Source of the DNA: NVTR01 sp965237505
GTDB taxonomy: Bacteria; Pseudomonadota; Alphaproteobacteria; Rhodobacterales; Rhodobacteraceae
Direction: 5' to 3'
Assembly (NCBI GenBank): GCA_965237505.1
Contig: CBDEFR010000009.1
Location: 372,001-436,000, forward strand
Length of the DNA stretch: 64,000 nt
A program made the translations under genes and the position numbers. How positions within the stretch are numbered: position 1 is the stretch's first letter; each line of letters opens with the position of its first letter. Under the pieces are notes generated by a model. That model made no database searches. It worked only from the letters and a program-made list of their open reading frames with translations, and was not told the origin of the DNA. This document shows, one piece after another, positions 35,774 through 45,276 of this stretch.

Positions 35774-36532
35774 TCAGGCAATCAAGGTGGCCAGGACGGC
35801 GAGGATGCCAAGCTCGGCCAATTGCTGGCTGGCGCCCAGAACATCGCCGGTCTGACCTTTAATTTTGGCCATCGCGATCCGCGCCACGCCCCAGCCGATT
35901 AATACCGCAATGGCGGCAGCGGGCAGCGCGGCAAAGCCAGTGAACAGCAGCGCCAAAAGCAGTCCCGCAGCCGCAGCCAGCACCAGGGTTTCAGGATCAG
36001 GCCGCCCGACGCTGGCTGCCAGTCCGCCCGGCCGCGCCGGGTCAAGCCAGCACATCAGCGCCACCATCGGCACCCGCGACAGCGCCGCCGCAGCCACAAT
36101 CGGGCCAAATACTGCCCCGGTTGAAAACAGCGTCGCCAGCAAGCTCCAGCGCAGCAATACCGAAAGACAGATGGCGATAACACCAAATGTACCGATCCGG
36201 CTGTCGCGCATGATCTCCAGCCGGCGCTCAGTGTCGTGACCACCCCAGAACCCGTCGGCGCAATCGGCCAGACCATCCTCGTGCATCGCGCCGGTCGCGA
36301 TAACTTGAATGGTGATCGCCAGCCCGGCGGCCAGTTCCACCGGCACTCCCAGCATCAATGCGATCGATCCGGCAAGCGCTGCCAACAGCCCAACCAGCGC
36401 CCCGGCCAGCGGCCAGCCCCAGGCCGCCCGCGCGCCCCGATCGGCACCGCTTTGCACCGGCAGGCGGGTCAAAAGTCCGATGGCCTGTGCCAAATCACCA
36501 GGCTGAATGCGCGCGCCGCCGTTTTTTGCCAT
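35774..36532 (-). CDS. cobS: Adenosylcobinamide-GDP ribazoletransferase (cobalamin synthase)
   Basis: 252 residues from the Met at 36532. Family marks are GLLTRLPVQ at the N-terminus, the MHEDGLADCADGFWGGHD motif and RDSRIGTFGVIAI, with several membrane helices. It joins adenosylcobinamide-GDP with alpha-ribazole in the last steps of B12 synthesis. It is divergent from cobT with about 80 bp between them. Confidence 0.93.
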   Translation of the reverse strand: MAKNGGARIQPGDLAQAIGLLTRLPVQSGADRGARAAWGWPLAGALVGLLAALAGSIALMLGVPVELAAGLAITIQVIATGAMHEDGLADCADGFWGGHDTERRLEIMRDSRIGTFGVIAICLSVLLRWSLLATLFSTGAVFGPIVAAAALSRVPMVALMCWLDPARPGGLAASVGRPDPETLVLAAAAGLLLALLFTGFAALPAAAIAVLIGWGVARIAMAKIKGQTGDVLGASQQLAELGILAVLATLIA

Positions 36533-36612
36533 TATCAGGGTTCTTTCGTGCTTGCCGGTCGCTTCTAACCGATCCACAGATGCGCGACCACTCGCAAAAA
36601 AAAGCTGAGCCC

Positions 36613-37619
36613 ATGACATCGATCTACAGCCTTGCCGATTTCCGCGCCCGGCTCGCCGACTTTTCGGGCCCGAATGCCGACACGATCAATACGGCTAGCG
36701 CGCGCAACCGGCAACTGACCAAGCCGCCCGCAGCGCTTGGCCGTCTTGAGGAACTGGCGATCTGGTACGCGGGCTGGCGTGGCGATGCCCGGCCGCGTCT
36801 GGAGCACCCACAGGTCATCGTGTTTGCCGGAAATCACGGCGTGAGCGCACGCGGCGTGTCGGCGTTTCCGGCCGAGGTTACCATGCAGATGGTGGCAAAT
36901 TTTGAACATGGCGGCGCTGCGATCAACCAACTGGCCCGGGCTTTCGGGCGAAACTAGACGTTCACGCCCTGGATCTGGATCGCCCGACCGCGGACTTCAC
37001 CCAAGGTGCAGCGATGACCGAGGCCGAAGTCGTCGCAGCCCTCAACACTGGCTGGCGTTCCGTTGATCCAGACGCTGATCTGCTGGTCACCGGCGAAATG
37101 GGGATTGGTAACACTACCGCAGCGGCGGCGATCTGTGCGGCACTGTTCGGCGGCGAAGCGATAAATTGGACGGGTCGCGGCACTGGTGTGAATGACGCCG
37201 GTCTGGCGCTGAAAGCCCGCATCGTGAAAGCCGGGCTTGCGGCCAACCCGGACCGTGATCCGCTGCAGGTTCTGCGCTGTCTGGGCGGGCGCGAACTGGC
37301 GGCAATGGCCGGCGCAATTGCACGCGCCCGCGACCTGGGCATTCCGGTCATTCTGGATGGTTTCATCTGCACCGCCGCCGCCGCAACGCTGGCTGAGGCG
37401 CAGCCCGGTGCACTGGATCACACGGTTGCCGGACACCTGTCCGGCGAAGCCGCGCACGCCGAGCTGTTGCGCCGGATTGGCAAACAGCCGCTTTTGTCGC
37501 TTGGCATGCGCCTTGGCGAGGGTTCTGGCGCAACGCTTGCCATCGGCATCCTCAAGGGCGCCATTGCCTGCCATTCGGGCATGGCAACATTTGCCGAGGC
37601 CGGGGTGGCCGAGGGGTAG
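36613..37619 (+). pseudogene. cobT: Nicotinate-nucleotide--dimethylbenzimidazole phosphoribosyltransferase, frameshifted
   Basis: The N-terminal third (NRQLTKPPAALGRLEELAIW, VIVFAGNHGVSARGVSAFP) ends at a premature TAG (36955-36957). In the next frame the protein continues as LDVHALDLDRPTADFTQG, GEMGIGNTTAAAAICAAL with the catalytic region, and LGMRLGEGSGATLAI to 37619. Adding one G to the GGG at 36946-36948 restores AFGAKLDVHAL. All other CobT motifs are intact. CobT activates dimethylbenzimidazole for the lower ligand of B12. Sequencing error and real inactivation are both possible. Confidence 0.88.
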
Positions 37620-37753
37620 GCTATCTGATTTGTCAAGCCGTCGATCGCAACCGGTAACCGGTTTCCTGCAAGAACGGGGGCACCGAGATCGGCGCAGATC
37701 GGCCCGTCGGTTTCGGAAGAAACAGATCGCGACTGAATTGCGGACAAACTTCT

Positions 37754-39670
37754 TTATGCACTTTCCGGCTGCTCATCAATTGTGCTTGAGGAACCGCGGT
37801 CCTCGGCCCGTTTGGCGAACATCGCGGTCAGTTCCAGCTCGAATTCGGCGTTCAGTTCCTTGGCACGTTCAATATACGCAGTATTCTTTCCGGCCGGAAC
37901 ATCGGGGTCCCAAAGCTCGGCCAGGTCGCGAATACTGGACCGGTCATATTTGAAAAACATCTCTTCCTGCTGCGCCGCCTCATAATCGGTCAGACCCAGC
38001 GCCTCCAGCGTATAGCGCGCCGCCCGCAGTGATGAGTCAAACATTTCCCGCACAATGTCGTCCGCCCCGGCGCGGAACAGCCGGTAAACCTCGTTGCGGT
38101 CGCGGGCCCGCGCCACAATCCGCAACTCCGGGCGCACCCGCCGGGCATATTCCACAATTTTGACCGCCGCCTTGGGGTCATCAACTGCTACCACCAGAAC
38201 CTGGGCGTCGTTCAGCCCGGCGGCGTGCAACAGATCATGCCGGGTCGGATCACCAAAAAAACCCTTGGTTCCAAAAGCGCGCATCAGGTTGATGGTGTCC
38301 AGATTATGATCCAGCACCGTGGTTTGAAAGCCGCTGTTGATCAGCAGCCGGTTGATGATCTGCCCGAACCGGCCGATGCCGACAATAATCGTTTTACCCT
38401 CGGCCTCGATCTCGTCCGCTTCCAGGCCTTCGCCATCCTCGCTGAACCGTTTGGAAAGCTGGTCGTACAGGATGAACAGCAACGGCGTCAGCAGCATCGA
38501 CATGGCGATGACCAGCAGCAGGGTTTCAGAAAGCGCGCGCGGAATGACATTTTGCTGCACGGTCAGCGACAGCATGACAAAGCCGAATTCCCCGGCCTGC
38601 GCCAGCCCGAGCGTGAACAGCCAACGATCGCGCCCGCGCAACTGAAAGAACTGCGCAAGCACCAGCAGGATTGCAGCTTTGATCGCCATGACCGCCAGCG
38701 TTATTGCGAGAATATTGGTAAAATCACCCAACAACAGCGCGAAATTCATGCTCGCGCCGACGGTGATGAAAAACAGCCCCAGCAACAGCCCCTTGAAAGG
38801 TTCGATGCTGCTTTCCAGTTCGTGGCGAAATTCCGAGTTGGCAAGCACAACGCCGGCCAGAAATGTGCCAAGCGCCGGGCTGAGGCCGACCATGATCATC
38901 AGACTGGCGATGCCGACCACAATCAGCAGCGCGACTACAGTGTAAAGTTCCCGCAAATGCGCCGAATGGATGAATTTGAACAACGGCCGAGTCAAATAGG
39001 TGCCGCCCAGAACAACCGCAGCGACGGCTGCGATCGTGACCAGTGTAACCCCCCAACCCGGCAGCGATTCCACCAGCGACCGTGCAACCTCGGCCGCGTT
39101 TTCCGTGGTTTCGGCGTCGGTTTGCTCGACAATCCGCAGGGCGCGCCGGTTCAACCCCGGTATGGCCAACAGCGGCACCAGCGCCAGCATCGGGATCACG
39201 GCGATGTCCTGGGTCAGCAAAACCGAAAACGCCGAGCGCCCGCCACTTGTCTGCATCAATCCCTTTTCATTCAGTGTCTGCAATACGATAGCTGTTGAAC
39301 TTAAGGAGAATGTCAGGCCAACCGCCAGCGCCACGCTCAGTTGCAGGCCCAGCAGCATGCCACCCCACATGATCGCCGCAGTCGTCAGGCTGATCTGCAA
39401 GCCACCCATGCCAATCAGCCGATGGCGCATGTCCCACAGGGCGCGCGGCTCCAGTTCCAGCCCCACCAGAAACAGCATCATCACCACGCCGAATTCCGCG
39501 AAATGCTGCAAATCCTGGGTTTCCGACCCCACCAGCCCGGTGGCAGGGCCGATGATGATGCCGGCAATCAGATAGCCCAGAACCGACCCAAGGCCCAAAC
39601 GCTTGGCAACCGGCACCGCAACAACAGCGGCGCCCAGATAGATCGCAGCTTGCAGCAGAAAATTTTCCAT
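37754..39670 (-). CDS. CPA2-type cation:proton antiporter with RCK domain (KefB-like)
   Basis: 638 residues from the Met at 39670. About twelve membrane segments form the Na+/H+-exchanger domain (GSVLGYLIAGIIIGP, FGVVMMLFLVGLEL, SLSSTAIVLQTLNEKG). They are followed by a TrkA-N/RCK nucleotide-binding domain (IIVGIGRFGQIINRLL) and a charged tail. Relatives are glutathione-gated potassium efflux systems, but glutathione gating cannot be confirmed here. A KefF/KefG partner is not seen nearby. Confidence 0.88.
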   Translation of the reverse strand: MENFLLQAAIYLGAAVVAVPVAKRLGLGSVLGYLIAGIIIGPATGLVGSETQDLQHFAEFGVVMMLFLVGLELEPRALWDMRHRLIGMGGLQISLTTAAIMWGGMLLGLQLSVALAVGLTFSLSSTAIVLQTLNEKGLMQTSGGRSAFSVLLTQDIAVIPMLALVPLLAIPGLNRRALRIVEQTDAETTENAAEVARSLVESLPGWGVTLVTIAAVAAVVLGGTYLTRPLFKFIHSAHLRELYTVVALLIVVGIASLMIMVGLSPALGTFLAGVVLANSEFRHELESSIEPFKGLLLGLFFITVGASMNFALLLGDFTNILAITLAVMAIKAAILLVLAQFFQLRGRDRWLFTLGLAQAGEFGFVMLSLTVQQNVIPRALSETLLLVIAMSMLLTPLLFILYDQLSKRFSEDGEGLEADEIEAEGKTIIVGIGRFGQIINRLLINSGFQTTVLDHNLDTINLMRAFGTKGFFGDPTRHDLLHAAGLNDAQVLVVAVDDPKAAVKIVEYARRVRPELRIVARARDRNEVYRLFRAGADDIVREMFDSSLRAARYTLEALGLTDYEAAQQEEMFFKYDRSSIRDLAELWDPDVPAGKNTAYIERAKELNAEFELELTAMFAKRAEDRGSSSTIDEQPESA

Positions 39671-39680
39671 CACTCTTCCT

Positions 39681-40136
39681 TTATGTCGGCAACGGCGCGT
39701 CGGCCTTGAGCTGGTCCATGACAATCTGGCTTTGCACGCGGGCCACGGCCGGCATCGGCAGCAACACTTCATGGATCAGCCGGTTCAGCCCGGTCAGGTT
39801 TTCACAGTAGACCCTCAGCAAATAATCGCTGTCGCCTGTCAGTGTCCAGGCGCTGGTAACTTCGGGCAGAGTTTCCACCTTTCGCGCAAATACCGCAACC
39901 TGATCTGGCTTGTGCGTGGCCATCTGCACCTGCACGAAGGCCTGAACATTCAGGCCCAGATGGCGCGGACACAGCCGCGCCGCGTAGCCTTCAATGTAAC
40001 CGTCGGCCTCCAGCCGCTGACGCCTGCGCCCGGCCTGGCTGGATGACAGGTTCAGACTATTCCCCAATTCCTGACTGGTGAGGTGGGCGTTTTTTTGCAG
40101 TGCATTCAGCAATCGGCAATCGGTTTGATCCAGCAT
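39681..40136 (-). CDS. Lrp/AsnC family transcriptional regulator
   Basis: 151 residues with an N-terminal helix-turn-helix (DCRLLNALQKNAHLTSQELG, SLNLSSSQAGRRRQRLEADG) and an RAM ligand domain (VTSAWTLTGDSDYLLRVYCE). It is divergent from the 4-hydroxyphenylpyruvate dioxygenase gene, a conserved pairing in which such regulators control tyrosine degradation. The stop lies 10 bp upstream of the antiporter start, so the antiporter may be cotranscribed. Confidence 0.88.
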   Translation of the reverse strand: MLDQTDCRLLNALQKNAHLTSQELGNSLNLSSSQAGRRRQRLEADGYIEGYAARLCPRHLGLNVQAFVQVQMATHKPDQVAVFARKVETLPEVTSAWTLTGDSDYLLRVYCENLTGLNRLIHEVLLPMPAVARVQSQIVMDQLKADAPLPT

Positions 40137-40210
40137 GTTGATGCGGCCTTTTTACGGTAATCGACAAATAACTGCAAAAGAACCGCAGATCAATGTGAAA
40201 AGCCGATGCA

Positions 40211-40222
40211 TTATGCGCATAA
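40211..40222. promoter_or_regulatory. Perfect 12-bp palindrome, candidate Lrp-type site
   Basis: TTATGCGCATAA lies in the 142-bp divergent region, 57 bp upstream of the hpd start and 75 bp from the regulator start. Lrp/AsnC proteins bind short imperfect palindromes in such positions. It is the only strong dyad in the interval. Confidence 0.5.
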
Positions 40223-40278
40223 AACCCGCCGGGTATGCGCTAGGATAACAATACCGCGTGAAAACAGGAGAATCTCGT

Positions 40279-41373
40279 ATGGGACCGTTCCCGCATGATG
40301 CCCCAAAAGCCAAAATAACCCCGCAAAACCCGGCCGGCACCGACGGCTTTGAATTCGTCGAATTTGCCCATCCTGATTCGCAGGCGCTGCGCGACCTGTT
40401 CACCAAGATGGGCTATGTCCATACCGCCAATCACAAGGCCAAAGCGATCGAACTTTGGCAGCAGGGCGACATCACTTATGTCCTGAACGCGGAACCGGGA
40501 TCGTTCGCGCAGCGTTTTGCTGACCAACACGGCCCATGTGCGGCCTCGATGGCCTGGCGCGTAGTTGACGCCAGCCATGCCTTTGCTCATGCGGTATCCA
40601 AAGGGGCCACGCCATATGACGGCGACGGCAAGACCATGAATGTCCCAGCGATCGTCGGGATCGGCGGCTCACTGATTTACTTCATTGACACGTATTACGA
40701 AACCAGCCCCTACAACGACGAATTTGACTGGATCGGCAACGCCCACCCGAAAGGCGTCGGATTTTTCTATCTCGATCACCTGACCCACAATGTCCACAAG
40801 GGCAACATGGACGTCTGGTTCAAATTTTACAGTGAAATCTTCAACTTCAAGGAAATCCGGTTTTTTGACATCGAAGGCAAATTCACCGGTCTGTTCAGCC
40901 GCGCCCTGACCTCGCCCTGCGGCCGCATCCGCATTCCGGTCAACGAAGACCGCGGCGACAAGGGGCAAATCGTGGAATACCTGAAGCGCTACAAGGGCGA
41001 GGGTATCCAGCATATCGCCGTCGGCACTGGCGATATTTACGCCGCCACCGATGCGATTGCGGAGCGCGGGCTGAAATTCATGCCGGCCCCGCCGAGGACA
41101 TACTATGACCTCTCCAAAGCCCGCGTGGTGGATCACACAGAGCCGCTGGAAGAGATGATGAGACACGGCATTCTGATTGACGGCGAGGGCGTTCTGGACG
41201 GCGGTGAAACCCGGATACTGTTGCAGATATTCTCCAGAGCCCTGGTCGGCCCGATCTTCTTTGAGTTTATTCAGCGCAAAGGCGATGACGGATTTGGCGA
41301 GGGTAACTTTCGCGCGCTGTTTGAATCGATCGAGCAGGACCAGATCGACCGCGGCGTTCTCAAGGCCGGATAA
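40279..41373 (+). CDS. hpd: 4-hydroxyphenylpyruvate dioxygenase
   Basis: 364 residues from the Met at 40279. Iron ligands are in YLDHLTHNV (His), GIQHIAVGTGDIYAA (His) and IFFEFIQRKGD (Glu). The C-terminal LLQIFSRALVGPIFFEF and GFGEGNFRALFESIEQDQ are diagnostic. It converts 4-hydroxyphenylpyruvate to homogentisate in tyrosine breakdown. Confidence 0.96.
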   Translation: MGPFPHDAPKAKITPQNPAGTDGFEFVEFAHPDSQALRDLFTKMGYVHTANHKAKAIELWQQGDITYVLNAEPGSFAQRFADQHGPCAASMAWRVVDASHAFAHAVSKGATPYDGDGKTMNVPAIVGIGGSLIYFIDTYYETSPYNDEFDWIGNAHPKGVGFFYLDHLTHNVHKGNMDVWFKFYSEIFNFKEIRFFDIEGKFTGLFSRALTSPCGRIRIPVNEDRGDKGQIVEYLKRYKGEGIQHIAVGTGDIYAATDAIAERGLKFMPAPPRTYYDLSKARVVDHTEPLEEMMRHGILIDGEGVLDGGETRILLQIFSRALVGPIFFEFIQRKGDDGFGEGNFRALFESIEQDQIDRGVLKAG

Positions 41374-41407
41374 AACGGGCCTGATCTGGGGCGAACCGCT
41401 CTACCGC

Positions 41408-43762
41408 TCAGCCTTTGGGCAGTTCAAGCGTGAACGTGCGGCCGCTCTTGATATATTGCAGTGCATCCGGCCCGATGGCGGCGACCAGACCGCCGTCCAG
41501 CCGGTCGCCGACCTCGACCTTCACGTAGCGACCGCTTTTCAGGCGCACCAGGGCGCGGCGATTTGATTGCGATCCATAAACCCCGATCAGGTTGATCGCG
41601 GACAGGCTGATTGCATTCACCACGGTGGCTGCCTGGGCGACCGAAGCGCTGGTCGGAATGACCACGTTGCGCGGCGCCGCTGCGGCGGACGCGACCGCAA
41701 CGCCGTCGGACCCGGCACTTGCAGTGGGCGTCGTATCAACCCCGGTATCGGTGTCTTGTGGCGTAGCGGCGCGCGCTAAGGGCCGCACAGCCGCCAATTC
41801 AACCCGTGACAGACCGCCAAACCGCGCCCGCTCGTCCTGTTCGATCAAATTTTCCGGGCGCGCGACCGGGCGAACGGCTGCCAGCCGGTCCGGCACACTT
41901 TCTTCGGTGGCGGCAATTTCTACCGTGCCAGGCCGCAAGATCGGGATCACCGCCGGACTGCCCGAAAAAACCAGAATCCCGTCTGACGTAAGCGCACCAT
42001 CGGCGCGCGCCCGCACAAATCCGCGCGCATCCAGATCGAACCTGGTCCCTGCCGGTGGCGGTGACAAAACCTTGGCCAACGGGTGATCAGAAATCGCCGC
42101 GCCTGCAGCGGGCAGCGCAACCGCGTCAACGACTATCACTCGCCGATCGATTGACGCGATGTAAAGATTGTCGATCCGGTCACTGTCAAGATCGACCGGC
42201 GGCACCGGTGCATAAGGCCAGATCCCCGATGCCGCATAAACTTTGGTGGCCTGTTCCAGTGTCAGCGGCTCTAAGCCACCAATATCAGGCCCGGCCTCGG
42301 CGGCCTCCTCAGGTGTCAAAAATCTCGGATCGGTCGCTTGAATTTCCGGCGCTGCCAGCGACGCGATATTGCTGTCGATCGCTGGCGCGGGTTGCAACGC
42401 TTCAGACGGAACAACCTCAGTTGTTATTGCCTCCGAAGCAGCTATCGAAGTGACGGTTCCCGGACTGGCGCCGCTAAATTCGGACGATGCAGTTAATGCG
42501 CGCCAGAATCTGGACGTGGTGATCGGCTCGCCAACCAAATACCCCGAAAATAACGCGGCCAGCAGCAACGCCGTCACAATGCCCAATGTCAGCCCAAGCC
42601 CCAAATACTTTCGCTTGCCGCCATCGGCGTCTTTGCGGCGCGCACCAAACACTGTCAGCGCCTGCGCCTCAGCCTGGGCATGTTGGCGAGGCGAGGTTGA
42701 TTTTGCCCACCTGCGCCGGCCTGTGACCGTTGCGGCAGGCGCACTATCCGGCGTTCTGTCGGCGACCAGCGGTCGCTGGTCCGCAGCACTGTCCACCGCA
42801 TTGGTCACAGCTTTTTTGCGTGGCTTTGGCAGAACGTCGCCTGCAATCGTCGGATCGGTCACCGGCATCGGTGAAACTTCGACTATTCGCCGCGCGCTAA
42901 CTGGCTTTGGTGGTTGACCATCTGCGGCAGGCTTTTCATCTGCTTTCAGCCCAAACCGCGCCTCCAACCCGTCCAGCCGAGTGGCATGGCCCGGATCATT
43001 CGGCACTGTACCTGATCGCTGCGTGGAAAACGGCATCGCTGCTTCGGAATCGTCCGCTTCGCTGTTTGTTGGTGGCGTACCCGTGGCAGCTGGCGCGTCA
43101 GCGCTGGCCTCGGTCTCTACGCCTTCTGCTGGCGAAACGCGCCGCAACGCATCATCCGCGCTAGCGGGCGGTAAATCATCCCCGTCCACAGCCGCCTCCT
43201 GCGGCGCTTCAACATGGCCCAGAACCACCAATGGTTCGGAATCTCTCTCAACACTGGCGCCCTCGGGCAAAAGCGTCTCAGACAGCCCGGACTGGCCGAA
43301 ATATGGTTCCCCGTCAAACAGGCCAGCGTCGGGCAGGGCCACAAACGAGACCGGGTTGAACCGATGCTCGGTGGCAAAGGCCTCTGCCTCCTCCAGGGTC
43401 TCGCGGGCAACGGCTGCCACGTGGGCCCAACCGGATCCCGCATCGCACCAGTCAAACACTAGATCATCAACGGCGTACGGCGTCGCGCCCTGCAATGCGC
43501 CGCGTATCGCCAATTCGCGTCGCTCATCCGTGGCACCCAAAGCATCAAACTTGCGGTAAAGAATCTGTGCGTTTGGTAACACCAGCTTGCAGGCAAACTG
43601 ACCGCCAGACAGGTCGGTCGCAGTCCGTCGCAGATAAGACAGGTTTTGCACAAGCTCCGGATCATCCAGCGCCACATCGCCGATGATCCGCCAGCCGCCC
43701 TTGGCGCGGTGCAATAGACATACGCCGTCAAGATTGAGATTCAGGGCGAAACTGGGCTTCAT
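41408..43762 (-). CDS. Large membrane protein with GspL/PilM-like N-terminus and PilP/GspC-like C-terminus
   Basis: 784 residues. The first about 170 residues (MKPSFALNLNLDGVCLLHRA, LVLPNAQILYRKFDAL, GATPYAVDDLVFDWCDAG) resemble the actin-like cytoplasmic domain of GspL/PilM secretion and pilus proteins. A long Ala/Pro/Glu-rich linker follows, then one membrane helix (LGLGLTLGIVTALLLAALFSGYL) near residue 400 and another linker. The last about 70 residues (INLIGVYGSQSNRRALVRLK, YVKVEVGDRLDGGLVAAIG) look like a PilP/GspC homology domain. No other secretion or pilus genes are adjacent. It would span the inner membrane. Function unknown. Confidence 0.7.
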   Translation of the reverse strand: MKPSFALNLNLDGVCLLHRAKGGWRIIGDVALDDPELVQNLSYLRRTATDLSGGQFACKLVLPNAQILYRKFDALGATDERRELAIRGALQGATPYAVDDLVFDWCDAGSGWAHVAAVARETLEEAEAFATEHRFNPVSFVALPDAGLFDGEPYFGQSGLSETLLPEGASVERDSEPLVVLGHVEAPQEAAVDGDDLPPASADDALRRVSPAEGVETEASADAPAATGTPPTNSEADDSEAAMPFSTQRSGTVPNDPGHATRLDGLEARFGLKADEKPAADGQPPKPVSARRIVEVSPMPVTDPTIAGDVLPKPRKKAVTNAVDSAADQRPLVADRTPDSAPAATVTGRRRWAKSTSPRQHAQAEAQALTVFGARRKDADGGKRKYLGLGLTLGIVTALLLAALFSGYLVGEPITTSRFWRALTASSEFSGASPGTVTSIAASEAITTEVVPSEALQPAPAIDSNIASLAAPEIQATDPRFLTPEEAAEAGPDIGGLEPLTLEQATKVYAASGIWPYAPVPPVDLDSDRIDNLYIASIDRRVIVVDAVALPAAGAAISDHPLAKVLSPPPAGTRFDLDARGFVRARADGALTSDGILVFSGSPAVIPILRPGTVEIAATEESVPDRLAAVRPVARPENLIEQDERARFGGLSRVELAAVRPLARAATPQDTDTGVDTTPTASAGSDGVAVASAAAAPRNVVIPTSASVAQAATVVNAISLSAINLIGVYGSQSNRRALVRLKSGRYVKVEVGDRLDGGLVAAIGPDALQYIKSGRTFTLELPKG

Positions 43763-43914
43763 CGGTCAGGTCTAACACATGAGCTCTATATCGCAGGCCT
43801 CCCCTGGCTGCGCGACATTACTATAGCAGGTTTTCGCCGAGGCAAAGAAAAAGCCTGTTCGGGCGAAAATCCGACGCCTTGAAAAACCGGCAGTTTTCAA
43901 ACCCGACGTGAATT

Positions 43915-45210
43915 TCAAGCCGTCGCCTTGGCCAATGCCTGATCAAGATCGGCAATCAGATCATCCGCGTCCTCGATCCCGATCGACAGCCGCACCACAT
44001 TGGGCGCCGCCCCGGCTGCCTCTTGCTGTTCAGCCGTCAGCTGGCGGTGCGTGGTCGAGGCTGAGTGAATGACCAAAGACCGAGTATCGCCCAGATTGGC
44101 CACATGGCTGAATATCTCCAACCCATCAACCAGCTTGATGCAGGCTTCATAGCCGCCCTTTACCGCGAATGTGAAAAGCGCCCCGGCGCCGCGCGGGCAG
44201 ATCTTTTCCACCCGCTCAAAATAGGGTGACGATGGCAACCCGGCGTAAGTCACGAAATCTACCCGCGGGTCGTTTTCCAGCCAGTTTGCGATCTTCACCG
44301 CGTTGGATACGTGCTGCGCCATCCGCAAGCTCAGGGTCTCGATCCCCATCAGCGTGTAATGCGCGCCCTGCGGGTTCATGGTCATCCCCAGGTCGCGCAG
44401 CGCGATGGTGATGCTGTTGAACGTATAGGCCAGCGGTCCGAATGTTTCGTGAAACTTCAGCCCATGATAGGCGGGCTCCGGTTCTGAAAGTGACGGGAAC
44501 ATATCGCTCGCCGACCAGTCAAAATGACCCGAATCCACCACCGCGCCGCCGGTGACAGTACCGTTGCCGGTCAGATATTTGGTGGTCGAGTGCACCACCA
44601 GAGTCGCGCCATGCTCGATCGGGCGGCACAGATAGGGTGTTGCCGAGGTGTTATCGACAATCAGCGGCAATCCGGCACCGTCAGCGATAGCGGCGATTGC
44701 GTCCAGATCGGTAATATAGCCGCCCGGATTTGCAATCGATTCGCAAAAAATCGCCCGCGTGTCATCGTCAATCGCGCCCCTGACCGCGTCAAGATCGTCG
44801 GTGTCGACAAAGCGCGCGCTCCAGCCAAAGCGCCTGATGGTGTGGGTGAACTGGGTGACCGACCCGCCGTAAAGACGGGTCGATACCACCACGTTGCGCC
44901 CCGGTGCCATCAGCGGAAACAGCGCGATGATCTGCGCTGCGTGCCCGCTTGAACAACACACCGCCCCCACCCCGCCCTCAAGCGTGGCGATGCGTTCCTG
45001 CAGCACCGCCACCGTCGGGTTGGTCAGGCGCGAATAGATAAACCCGACTTCCTGCAAATTGAACAACGCTGCCGCGTGTTCGGCATCGCGAAACACGTAA
45101 GCTGTGGTCTGATATATCGGCGTCTGGCGCGCACCTGTCGCCGGATCGGGCCGTGCGCCGGCATGAATTTGCAGCGTGTCAAAGCCATAGGACAGGCCAT
45201 TGTCGGACAT
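43915..45210 (-). CDS. metY: O-acetylhomoserine aminocarboxypropyltransferase (sulfhydrylase)
   Basis: 431 residues, a gamma-family PLP enzyme. Signatures: YSRLTNPTVAVLQERIATLE, SSGHAAQI, DNTSATPYLCRPIEHGA and the PLP-lysine segment VVHSTTKYLTGNGTVTGG. The length and late insert QGAHYTLMGIETLSLRMAQH fit MetY rather than the shorter MetB/MetZ. It makes homocysteine from O-acetylhomoserine and sulfide. Confidence 0.92.
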   Translation of the reverse strand: MSDNGLSYGFDTLQIHAGARPDPATGARQTPIYQTTAYVFRDAEHAAALFNLQEVGFIYSRLTNPTVAVLQERIATLEGGVGAVCCSSGHAAQIIALFPLMAPGRNVVVSTRLYGGSVTQFTHTIRRFGWSARFVDTDDLDAVRGAIDDDTRAIFCESIANPGGYITDLDAIAAIADGAGLPLIVDNTSATPYLCRPIEHGATLVVHSTTKYLTGNGTVTGGAVVDSGHFDWSASDMFPSLSEPEPAYHGLKFHETFGPLAYTFNSITIALRDLGMTMNPQGAHYTLMGIETLSLRMAQHVSNAVKIANWLENDPRVDFVTYAGLPSSPYFERVEKICPRGAGALFTFAVKGGYEACIKLVDGLEIFSHVANLGDTRSLVIHSASTTHRQLTAEQQEAAGAAPNVVRLSIGIEDADDLIADLDQALAKATA

Positions 45211-45276
45211 GAATTATCTCCAAATTTTGGTTGGACTAATCTGTATGACCGGGCACCGCGCCACGCAACTGGACAT

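Noticed and set aside
38225..39298. Long plus-strand ORF rich in Gln and His opposite the KefB-like gene
   Set aside because: It is an antisense frame of a high-GC gene; composition is abnormal and the opposite strand has clear domains.
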